Assembly: GCA_964484765.1 (NCBI GenBank)
Contig: CAZAGI010000010.1
Span: forward strand, 1 to 64,000
Length of the DNA stretch: 64,000 nucleotides
Direction of reading: 5' to 3'
DNA from: DSVQ01 sp964484765
GTDB lineage: Bacteria; Planctomycetota; Planctomycetia; Planctomycetales; Planctomycetaceae
The translations under genes and the position numbers were made by a program. Below are positions 27,995-35,268 of the stretch, piece after piece (the first letter of the stretch is position 1; the number at the start of each line of letters is the position of its first letter). The notes under the pieces were generated by a model. That model made no database searches. It was given only the letters and a program-made list of their open reading frames with translations, and was not told where the DNA came from.

Positions 27995-28693
27995 TCATGG
28001 CAGCATCAATCCTTCCCGGATCGCGAAGCGGGCCAGTTCCACGCGGTCGTGAATGCCGAGTTTGCTCATGATGCGGTATTTGTGACTGTCGACGGACTTC
28101 TGCGAGAGATGCATCTGCTTGGCGATTTCTTTCACACTGTCGCCGCGCGCCAGATGCCGCAACACTTCCAATTGTCGAGTGGTTAGCAGCGTGAGATCGC
28201 TCTCGATCCGTGGCAGATACCGCGCTTCCGTCGGATCGAAATAGACGCGCTCTTTGACTTCCGGTGATAAATACGTCTCTCCCTCGACAGCGCGCTCAAT
28301 CACCTGACATAAGCGATCAAAGTTTTCGTTTTTCAGCAGATAACCGGCCGCACGAATGCGCATCGCCTGGCCAACAAAGATATCGGCAAGCTGATCGGTT
28401 AACAGAATGATGCGCAGTTCCGGAGATTCACTGAGAACCGCTTCAGCGGCATCGAACGTTCCCCGCCCGGGCAGGTTGACATCCATGACCACAACATGCG
28501 GTCGCTCACGCAGGCACAACTGAACAACAACGTCCGATTCCGTCGTCGAGCCGACAATCTTGATCCTGGGGTGGCCCGCGAACCGGACCACGAGCGCATC
28601 ACGAAAAAGTTCGGATGGATCGGCCAAAACGACACGAATGCATTCGGACGCGACCGGTTGCGTCCCTTCGTTGGATGTCAGTTGATCCGGAAT
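27995..28693 (-). CDS. NarL/FixJ-type response regulator with non-canonical start
   Basis: A two-domain regulator: an N-terminal receiver and a LuxR-type helix-turn-helix. Receiver residues are CIRVVLADPSELFRD (first strand), phospho-acceptor Asp in VVVMDVNLPG, Thr in ILLTDQ and Lys in GYLLKNE. The DNA-binding end is LTTRQLEVLRHLARGDSVKEIAKQMHLSQKSVDSHKYRI. The second acidic residue of the usual DD pair is Pro. In this frame no ATG or GTG exists upstream of the first beta strand before a stop. The only standard start is a TTG at 28627, which deletes that strand. An ATT at 28693, with AGGA 8 bases upstream, would give a complete 232-residue protein and is used here. It is divergent from cheX. 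The kinase is not in the window. Confidence 0.8.
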   Translation of the reverse strand: MPDQLTSNEGTQPVASECIRVVLADPSELFRDALVVRFAGHPRIKIVGSTTESDVVVQLCLRERPHVVVMDVNLPGRGTFDAAEAVLSESPELRIILLTDQLADIFVGQAMRIRAAGYLLKNENFDRLCQVIERAVEGETYLSPEVKERVYFDPTEARYLPRIESDLTLLTTRQLEVLRHLARGDSVKEIAKQMHLSQKSVDSHKYRIMSKLGIHDRVELARFAIREGLMLP

Positions 28694-29207
28694 GGCCCGA
28701 TTCCTACCTGGTGTGATGACTCGTGATTCTTTCTGCTCCGCTAGACACGCACGGACCGCAACTCGAATGCACTTAATGTCTTAGTGACGATCCATTCATT
28801 ATGGTGTTGTCGTTTGGGATTATGAGCGCCCGAAGATGACGATTTTTTCATTCGAGGGGTTCGCCTCCGTTCCGTACCCGCGTCAGGCACTGAGTTGCTC
28901 GGATGGAGCCGGGATTTGTCTCGTGACCATCGACGAACCCTGATTCCGAAGCGAATCGATTAGTTAATTCGGGTTCCAAACGAAAAAAGTCGTTGCGGGA
29001 TCAGGTTCTGGCGTGCCCGCGTGAGCGGCGTTGACGCCGATCAACACGTTCGCGTCGTGTCGTGACCACAAAAAATGTGGTCTTCCGGCAGCATGTCGCG
29101 AATTTTGAACTATCGTTGCTACAAGACCAACTTTTTTGACGTCGGACGGATACCGACGGGAGTTCCTCACCGCGACTTCCTTTATTGGGTGGAATTAAGG
29201 AAACCTG
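28694..29207. other. divergent intergenic region ahead of the CheX/CheY block
   Basis: These 514 bases lie between the response regulator gene and the CheX gene and contain no protein-like open frame. Two palindromes occur: CGGCGT/ACGCCG at 29026-29039 and GACCACA/TGTGGTC at 29064-29082. The AAGGA ribosome binding site of CheX lies at its right edge. Operator sites for the neighbouring regulator are possible but unproven. Confidence 0.5.
29026..29082. promoter_or_regulatory. two palindromes in the region upstream of cheX
   Basis: The first is CGGCGT-TG-ACGCCG (29026-29039). The second has 7-base arms GACCACA and TGTGGTC around an A5 loop (29064-29082). They lie 126-182 bases before the CheX start and about 370 bases before that of the divergent regulator. 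Either could be a transcription factor site; the A-rich loop of the second would also suit an RNA hairpin. Function is inferred from symmetry only. Confidence 0.4.
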
Positions 29208-29702
29208 ATGGCTACTTGCGCTCCTGCGATTCAACAGTCGACGATGACCGCGGAATATGTGAACCCGCTCATTACAGCGACCCGCAGCGTCTTCGAAATG
29301 ATGCTCGGCTGCGTACCCACACGGACCGGCCTGCGGTTGAAAGAACCGAATGAACACAGCCAGGACGTCAGCGCTGTCATTGGGATTTCGGGCCGGGTGC
29401 AGGGCACGATTGTCGTCAGTTTAACTCGCGAATCGGCCTGCACAGTGCTCGAACGCATGATCGGCGACACCGAAACCGAAGTCACACCGGCGGTCTGCGA
29501 TGCCGTCGGCGAACTCACCAACATGATCGCCGGCGCAGCGAAAGCGCAGTTGGCGAAATACGAACTTTCGATCAGCCTGCCCAATGTGATTGCCGGGCAC
29601 AAGTATGTGATGCATTCGCCGTCGGAAGTGCAGCCCATGATTTTATCATTCAGTTCCGACATTGGTCCGTTCTGGATCGAGGTCGCATTCACGGGCTTCT
29701 AA
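29208..29702 (+). CDS. CheX-like chemotaxis phosphatase
   Basis: A 164-residue CheX/CheC-type protein that would dephosphorylate CheY-P. The hallmark ExxN pair is Glu102 and Asn105 in VGELTNMIAGAAKAQL. The flanking strands GRVQGTIVVSLTRES and PMILSFSSDIGPFWIEVAF fit the CheX fold. The ATG at 29208 has AAGGA 6-7 bases upstream. It is followed 100 bases later by a stand-alone CheY, a natural substrate, and by an HDOD-GGDEF gene on the same strand. No methyl-accepting receptor or CheA is in the window, so the module may serve another pathway. Confidence 0.9.
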   Translation: MATCAPAIQQSTMTAEYVNPLITATRSVFEMMLGCVPTRTGLRLKEPNEHSQDVSAVIGISGRVQGTIVVSLTRESACTVLERMIGDTETEVTPAVCDAVGELTNMIAGAAKAQLAKYELSISLPNVIAGHKYVMHSPSEVQPMILSFSSDIGPFWIEVAFTGF

Positions 29703-29802
29703 ACCGCCGTCCGGTGTCAGCGATTCGGGAAACGTTGATTCGAAGCAAACTCAGAGGGGGTCAGCGGCCAAGCTGACGATCCATTTCAGCGAGGGAATTT
29801 CC

Positions 29803-30168
29803 ATGCGAGTCTTGTTGGTTGATGATTCCGGTACCATGCGGACGATTCAGAAGCGTTGCTTGAGCAAGCTTGGCATCGAAGATGTCGTGGAAGCTGAAGA
29901 CGGCGTCCAGGCGCTGCAATTCTTCGGCGCGGGTCAGTTCGATATCGTCCTGACCGACTGGAATATGCCGAACATGGACGGACTCACGTTGCTCAAAGAA
30001 TTGCGAGTCCTGAACCGTGAGATTCCGATCATCATGATTACGACGGAAGCCGAACGGGCCCGCGTGGTCCTGGCCATTCAAAGCGGCGTGTCAGACTATC
30101 TGGTGAAGCCGTTCACTCCCGAAGGCTTGAAAGAAAAGCTCGAAAAGTGGGTGACGGTCAAGGCGTAG
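29803..30168 (+). CDS. CheY-like single-domain response regulator
   Basis: A 121-residue receiver domain without an output domain. The acidic pair is Asp7-Asp8 in LLVDDSGTMR, the phosphorylation site is Asp52 in LTDWNMPNMDG, and the switch and charged residues are Thr80 in IIMITTEAE and Lys102 in YLVKPF. This is very close to chemotaxis CheY. The ATG at 29803 has GAGGGA about 7 bases upstream. It sits between CheX and an HDOD-GGDEF gene, and most likely signals to the flagellar motor or to the downstream protein. That target is inference. Confidence 0.95.
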   Translation: MRVLLVDDSGTMRTIQKRCLSKLGIEDVVEAEDGVQALQFFGAGQFDIVLTDWNMPNMDGLTLLKELRVLNREIPIIMITTEAERARVVLAIQSGVSDYLVKPFTPEGLKEKLEKWVTVKA

Positions 30169-30305
30169 CGGCCGGATCGCGGGACATCGTTGCCAGCATC
30201 TGATCCAAAAGATGAGGCGCGCAGGTACGACCGCGACAAGGACAGCGTGCAGCGACGGAGCGTTTTCCCGTCCCGTTCGGCCCATGACGCAAATGGAATT
30301 CGGTG

Positions 30306-32285
30306 ATGCTCAACATCAAAAAACTTTTCTCTTCGTCGCAGTTGCCTTCCTTGCCGACGGTGGCTGTCAAGCTGCTCGAACTGGCCAAGAATCCCGAGAC
30401 TGAGATTCGCCAGGTCATCGACACGATCAAATCCGATCCGGCGATTTCCGCCAAGATCCTGAAGTCGGCGAACTCGACGTATTTTGGATTCAAGTCCGAA
30501 ATTCGCGCCATTGAACGCGCGATCCCCTTGCTGGGGACAACCGTCTCGACGACGCTCGCCCTGAGTTTCTCGCTGAACGACGACACCATGACCAGTGGTC
30601 CGGTCGGCGAACACTATCAGGCGTATTGGATGCAGTCGGTCGTGCAATCCTGCGCGGCGGAACGTCTTGGTCAACGCATCAGTCCCGCAACGGCGCCGGA
30701 GTTCTTCCTGGCGGGGTTGCTGATGGATATTGGTCGGCTGGCACTGTTGAAGGCTGCTCCGCGCGATTATTTGCCGGTGCTTGATCTTTGTCAGCAGGAT
30801 TCGCTTCCGCTGGTGGAAACGGAAGAAAAGCAACTCGGTACGACTCACGCCCTGATTGGCGCGCAATTAATGGAGACGTGGAAACTGCCCGACGCGATCG
30901 TGACGTCGGTCAAGTGTCACCATTTCCCTCCCGATCAACTGGGGGCGCTCCGCACGCACAAAGATTTCAAGCTGTTTGCCGCGATCGCCACTGCATCGTC
31001 AGTCGGCGAGTATTTCTGCACGAACCAGAAGGGGCATGCACTGGAGCGAATGCGGAAGCTCTACACCGAGTACCTGGGTTTCCCGGCCGACACGCTCGAC
31101 AACTACCTGCAAGACTGTGCCGTCCGGGTCGAACAGGCTGCGGGTCTGTTCTCCGTCGATGTGACCGATTTGGGTGATCCCGCCGAGTTGATGGTGCAGG
31201 CCAACGAACAGCTAGTGCAACTCGCTCTCCGCGAGCATGTGGCGAGCACACAGGCCACCATTCGCCATCAAGAAGCCGAAAAGGAGATGGCGGTCCTTCA
31301 AGACCAGAACCGCGAACTGCAGAAACAGATCCTGCACGATCCGCTGACGGGAATCTACAACCGGAATTTTTTCGACGAATCACTGGAACGGGAAATCAGC
31401 CGTGGGCAGCGACTGGCGGTGCCGGTGGCAGTCATTTTTGCCGACATTGATCACTTCAAGAGATTCAACGACACTTACGGCCATCAGTTCGGCGACTACG
31501 TCCTGCAGCGTGTCACCAAGGCCTTTCAGTCCACGCTGCGCACATCGGACGTTCTGGCACGTTACGGTGGCGAAGAATTTGTCGTCCTGGTCGGCCAGCC
31601 GACGGAAAAGGGTGTGGAACGACTCGCTGAACGCATTCGCGAGAGCATCGCAGCCGAACCGCTCGATTTTGAGGGCACGACTTTACACGTGACGTGCAGC
31701 CTCGGTACGGCCGTGGCCATCCCCGGCCGCAAGGAGCAAGGTGTCGCCAAGCGTCTTGTAGCTGCCGCTGACCAATGCCTGTACGAAGCCAAGCATGGCG
31801 GTCGCAATCAGGTTCGATCGTGTTCGCTGATCAACGATCTGGACCGGCAAATCCTGCACCTGGTCACCAATCAACGCTTTAGCCGGTGGTTAGTCGCCCA
31901 AGGGTTGTTGGATGTTCCTAGTGCTTCCCGCGCGTTGCTGGAAGCGCCTGTTCAACCCGCGCGCATTGGTGAATTGGCAGAGATGTACGGCTATCTCACC
32001 AATGCTCAAGTCGCCAAAATCGCGGCCGAACAGGTCCATTGCGGAGATCGGTTTGGGACAATCGCCGTGAGGTTGGGTTATCTGACACTAAATAACCTGG
32101 TGCACCTGCTATCGCTGCAACAAGAAAATCCCAAGCAGCTTGCCGCGGTCATCATCCGCCTCGGGCTGCTCGCGCCGGATAAGGCGGCACAAGCTTTGGA
32201 ACAATACATTGCCACTCAAGTCCCGGAAGTTCGCAACATTCCTTCCTTCATGAGGGCCCTTCCGAGCCTGATTGGTATGAAGTAA
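30306..32285 (+). CDS. HDOD-GGDEF diguanylate cyclase with helical C-terminal domain
   Basis: A 659-residue multidomain signalling protein. Residues about 10-220 are an HDOD domain (LPSLPTVAVKLLELAKNPE, SDPAISAKILKSANSTYFG). A coiled-coil linker (about 300-345) leads to a GGDEF domain: DPLTGIYNRNFFDESLERE, then the active site GGEEF at 421-425 and an intact inhibitory RxxD site at 412-415, so it should make and be feedback-inhibited by cyclic di-GMP. The C-terminal about 130 residues consist of short helical repeats (YGYLTNAQVAKIAAEQ, LGYLTLNNLVHLLSLQQ, LGLLAPDKAAQALEQY) that resemble the MshE/GspE N-terminal domain known to bind cyclic di-GMP. The ATG at 30306 follows an overlapping GTG. Third gene of the CheX-CheY block. 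Confidence 0.92.
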   Translation: MLNIKKLFSSSQLPSLPTVAVKLLELAKNPETEIRQVIDTIKSDPAISAKILKSANSTYFGFKSEIRAIERAIPLLGTTVSTTLALSFSLNDDTMTSGPVGEHYQAYWMQSVVQSCAAERLGQRISPATAPEFFLAGLLMDIGRLALLKAAPRDYLPVLDLCQQDSLPLVETEEKQLGTTHALIGAQLMETWKLPDAIVTSVKCHHFPPDQLGALRTHKDFKLFAAIATASSVGEYFCTNQKGHALERMRKLYTEYLGFPADTLDNYLQDCAVRVEQAAGLFSVDVTDLGDPAELMVQANEQLVQLALREHVASTQATIRHQEAEKEMAVLQDQNRELQKQILHDPLTGIYNRNFFDESLEREISRGQRLAVPVAVIFADIDHFKRFNDTYGHQFGDYVLQRVTKAFQSTLRTSDVLARYGGEEFVVLVGQPTEKGVERLAERIRESIAAEPLDFEGTTLHVTCSLGTAVAIPGRKEQGVAKRLVAAADQCLYEAKHGGRNQVRSCSLINDLDRQILHLVTNQRFSRWLVAQGLLDVPSASRALLEAPVQPARIGELAEMYGYLTNAQVAKIAAEQVHCGDRFGTIAVRLGYLTLNNLVHLLSLQQENPKQLAAVIIRLGLLAPDKAAQALEQYIATQVPEVRNIPSFMRALPSLIGMK

Positions 32286-32316
32286 CGATCGAACCTTTTT
32301 GCGTCAGAGATGCGGT

Positions 32317-32360
32317 GAGCCAGAGAAGTCGGGGACGAGACTCCCAGGCTTCTCTGGCTC
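32317..32360. terminator. hairpin between convergent genes
   Basis: Arms GAGCCAGAGAAG (32317-32328) and CTTCTCTGGCTC (32349-32360) match perfectly over 12 bases. The 20-base loop can extend the stem by a GGGA/TCCC pairing. It lies 31 bases from each of the two convergent stop codons and so can serve both strands. There is no long T-run. Confidence 0.65.
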
Positions 32361-32391
32361 CTGTCTTTCCGCAGACGGCAAGCGTGCAAAG

Positions 32392-34941
32392 TCACTTCGG
32401 TTGGAACATCGCATGCTGCCGGTCTCCGCGCGACAGCGCATAGGCCACAAGATCGAGGATTTCCTCTTCGTTCAAGGTGTTGAGCAACCCGCTCGGCATC
32501 ATGGAGGTCTTAGACGGCGCTACCTCTTCGATGTTCTTGACGTCGATCGTGGTCTGCTCATCAGGGTTGAGCATGTTCGTGTTGATCTTCCAGTTGTCGC
32601 CATTGAGGTTCACGATTCGTCCGGTGACGGACTTGCCGTCGGAGGTGATTACGGTCACGGCCGCGTATTGATCGCTGATCACCTTGCTCGGCTCAACAAT
32701 CGATTCCAACAGATCGCGCGGGCTGAACCGACCCGCGACAGCGGTCAAATCGGGGCCGAGTGCTCCGCCTTGCTGATCGTACCGGTGACACGCGAAGCAA
32801 TTCGCCGCGCCAAACATCGCCTTGCCGCGATCGAAATTGCGACCGGTGATTCCGGCCGCCGTCTTCTCCAGGAGTTCGTCCAGTTTCCAATCTTTCACGA
32901 ACGGTCGCGGCGGCGCGGCCGGCTGCGTGACATCGGCCTTCGGTGCGGCATCGAGAATCGGCTTCAGCGCGAGCATCTCTTCCGGCTTCACGTTCTCCAA
33001 CGCATCTTTTTTGATGTTCGCCACAAACAGGCTGAAGCTCGCTCCGCCGCGATAACCGGCGGCTTTGTTAAACCACGCGAAGTACCGTTGTCGCAGGTCT
33101 GGCGTCCAACCGGCCTGTAACCGTCGCAATGACCGCGCATACTCGATTTGCTCTTCCTGCGACGGTGCAGTCTCCAGCAAGTGGACCAGTTTCTCCGCCA
33201 CAGGAGCTTGCAGATAAACCACAAGCTGTCCCAATTCCGCATTCAATTCGGGCGTCGCGGCCGGGAAGATCGCCCCGAACTGCGCGATCAGGCGGCGTTG
33301 AGTCTCGACGTCGGGAACACCGAGGCGATTGAACGTCACGTGATAAACACGCACCAGGTCCAGCATCTGTTGACGAGTGAGTGGCGCATTCTTCGGGGCC
33401 GTCCAACCGAGATTTTCCAAGGCCGTCAGCACCGGCCGGAGTTTCGTGGGATCCAACGGCGGATCGCTTGGTTTCCGATGGAGCGGACAGGGGGCCGATG
33501 CGCGAACGTAGGCCAGGAGGGCTTGAATGGCCGCGTCGACGTTCTTTTCCGCAAGCGCACGTTGCCCCCATGTGGCGATCGGCTGGTGTTCAATGGCAAT
33601 TCGCGCGGCCTGACGGATGAAACGATCGGAGTGCGACAGGTACGGCCATGCAAATTCGACGGCTTGCGGATCAACCACACCGTGGAAGGCTTCGAGGGAT
33701 TTCCGCAGCTTTCGCGCTTCGGCAGCGGCGGGATCCACCGGAGTTTTTGCCGGTGCGATTGATTCGTCGCCGCGATATGTCACACGATACAAACCGGATG
33801 TGGTCTTGCGACCGCCGATCGTGAAGTACAATGCGCCATCGGGATGGACAACCACATCGGTCAGCGGCAACGGCGAGCCCGAGACGAATTCCTCGAACGT
33901 TCCTGTGTATGACGACCCCTGCGGTGTCATATGCACCGCATACAACTTGCCGTAGCTCCAATCGTTGATGAACAACGCTTCCTGGTATTTCGCCGGGAAT
34001 TTTGTTCCATACCCGAAGGTGACGCCGGTCGGCGATCCGGGGCCGATATTGACCACCGGCGGCGTGCTGTCGACGTAGTATTCGGGCCATTTTCCGGCCC
34101 CGTTCCGCCAGCCGAACTCCGATCCGCTGACCACGTGGCAGATGCGCGTGGGGCGATACCACGGCGTATTGATGTCCCACTCCATGTCGGCGTCGTAGGT
34201 GAAAAGTTCGCCGTCGTGGTTCACCGCCGCGTCAAACTGATTGCGGTAGCCGACGGAAACGAGTTCCCAATTTTTGCCCGCGGGATCGATCCGATAAATC
34301 GCGCCTCCGGGACCGAGCACCCCTTTCATGAATCCGCGCCCGTCCGGCATCCGCGGCAACAGATGATCTTCCCCCCACAACGGTGGCACTCGCGTTTTTG
34401 TGTATTGTGTCAGTTTGGTCTGATTGCCGCAGACAACAAACAGTCCTTGCCCGTCCGGCGTCAGCAGGATGGCATGCGGGCCGTGTTCGCCAGTGTTCCC
34501 TTCGAATAGCCGGAGCGGTTCGACACGATCGAGCACGTCATCGTTGTTGGTGTCGCGCACGCGGTAAACACCTTCCGCAAATTTGCCCGCCGAGTTCACT
34601 ACGACATACAACGAATCAAAGGCCCACACGAGTCCCTGCGCTTCGCCAATTCCTGCGGGAATCGGTTCTACCTTCGGTTCACCGGATTGACCGATCGCCG
34701 GCGGCGTGATCCGGAACAAGCCGCCGTTCTGATCGGACACGATCAGCCGGCCTTTCGGATCGACGCACATGTTGACCCACGAACCCTGCTGCTCACGCGG
34801 GACGGTGTAGAGCCGCTCGACGTGAAAGCCCTTCATCACCTTGAGTGATTCCGGCGCTGTTGCCACGGGTTCCTTCGCCGCGAAGGCCAGCAGCGGCCAG
34901 GCGGCGCAAGCAATGACACTGATCCGTACCACACAATTCAT
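32392..34941 (-). CDS. PVC-type membrane-bound dehydrogenase with C-terminal heme domain
   Basis: An 849-residue exported protein. A signal peptide (ISVIACAAWPLLAFAAKEP) is followed by a beta-propeller like that of soluble sugar dehydrogenases: VKGFHVERLYTVPREQQGSWV type opening, then WDINTPWYRPTRICHVVSGSEFGWRNG and FGYGTKFPAKYQEALFINDW. A helical middle part leads to a C-terminal cytochrome c domain with one CxxCH motif, Cys715-Cys718-His719 (NCFACHRY). A planctomycete-specific GLNTLNEEEILDLVAYALS end follows. Such proteins (PVC dehydrogenase/heme-binding domain families) are thought to oxidise sugars or alcohols in the periplasm and pass electrons to the heme; substrate unknown. The ATG at 34941 starts the signal peptide directly. 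Confidence 0.9.
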   Translation of the reverse strand: MNCVVRISVIACAAWPLLAFAAKEPVATAPESLKVMKGFHVERLYTVPREQQGSWVNMCVDPKGRLIVSDQNGGLFRITPPAIGQSGEPKVEPIPAGIGEAQGLVWAFDSLYVVVNSAGKFAEGVYRVRDTNNDDVLDRVEPLRLFEGNTGEHGPHAILLTPDGQGLFVVCGNQTKLTQYTKTRVPPLWGEDHLLPRMPDGRGFMKGVLGPGGAIYRIDPAGKNWELVSVGYRNQFDAAVNHDGELFTYDADMEWDINTPWYRPTRICHVVSGSEFGWRNGAGKWPEYYVDSTPPVVNIGPGSPTGVTFGYGTKFPAKYQEALFINDWSYGKLYAVHMTPQGSSYTGTFEEFVSGSPLPLTDVVVHPDGALYFTIGGRKTTSGLYRVTYRGDESIAPAKTPVDPAAAEARKLRKSLEAFHGVVDPQAVEFAWPYLSHSDRFIRQAARIAIEHQPIATWGQRALAEKNVDAAIQALLAYVRASAPCPLHRKPSDPPLDPTKLRPVLTALENLGWTAPKNAPLTRQQMLDLVRVYHVTFNRLGVPDVETQRRLIAQFGAIFPAATPELNAELGQLVVYLQAPVAEKLVHLLETAPSQEEQIEYARSLRRLQAGWTPDLRQRYFAWFNKAAGYRGGASFSLFVANIKKDALENVKPEEMLALKPILDAAPKADVTQPAAPPRPFVKDWKLDELLEKTAAGITGRNFDRGKAMFGAANCFACHRYDQQGGALGPDLTAVAGRFSPRDLLESIVEPSKVISDQYAAVTVITSDGKSVTGRIVNLNGDNWKINTNMLNPDEQTTIDVKNIEEVAPSKTSMMPSGLLNTLNEEEILDLVAYALSRGDRQHAMFQPK

Positions 34942-35014
34942 GGGTGCCTCTTCAACGATGCCAGTCCAGCCTCAGGGACGCGCAGGCCGTGTTTTTATCC
35001 GAAACCGAAGTGCA

Positions 35015-35068
35015 GGACCACTGTCGCGACAGCGGTGCGGTCGTTTTCCCGTGGACAGGCAGTGGTCC
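35015..35068. repeat. inverted repeat with a nested palindrome
   Basis: GGACCACTG at 35015-35023 is repeated in reverse as CAGTGGTCC at 35060-35068. A perfect 12-base palindrome, CTGTCGCGACAG, overlaps the first arm at 35021-35032. The spacing between arms is 36 bases. It could be the remains of a small palindromic element or a protein binding region; the sequence does not decide. Confidence 0.5.
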
Positions 35069-35078
35069 AGTTTGAGGC

Positions 35079-35151
35079 GACGGGGCAGGGGCCCCGTCCT
35101 ATCAATGATTGGTTCTTGGCGGTAACCATCGGTCGGGGCCCCCGCCCCGAC
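35079..35151. repeat. paired GC-rich palindromes, REPIN-like
   Basis: Two hairpins separated by 33 bases. The first has arms GACGGGGC / GCCCCGTC (35079-35098), the second GTCGGGGC / GCCCCGAC (35132-35151). The pair is arranged symmetrically, like the two halves of a REPIN (two REP palindromes in opposite orientation). It lies in an untranslated region between divergent genes, so it is not a terminator. Confidence 0.6.
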
Positions 35152-35268
35152 GGCTTGGCAGGAAACTGAAGCACGACCCTCGGACAACATCACGATGCCC
35201 GTTCCCTGTCTCTTCCGGGAGGCTCTGTTACCATGGGCGACTCACATCGAGTCATCAGGGAATGGTTT

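Larger units (their letters stand above)
34942..35268. other. divergent region with several GC-rich palindromes
   Basis: This stretch lies between the divergent dehydrogenase-cytochrome and dehydratase genes. Besides promoters, which I cannot place, it holds two palindrome groups listed separately at 35015-35068 and 35079-35151. No gene is visible. Confidence 0.5.
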
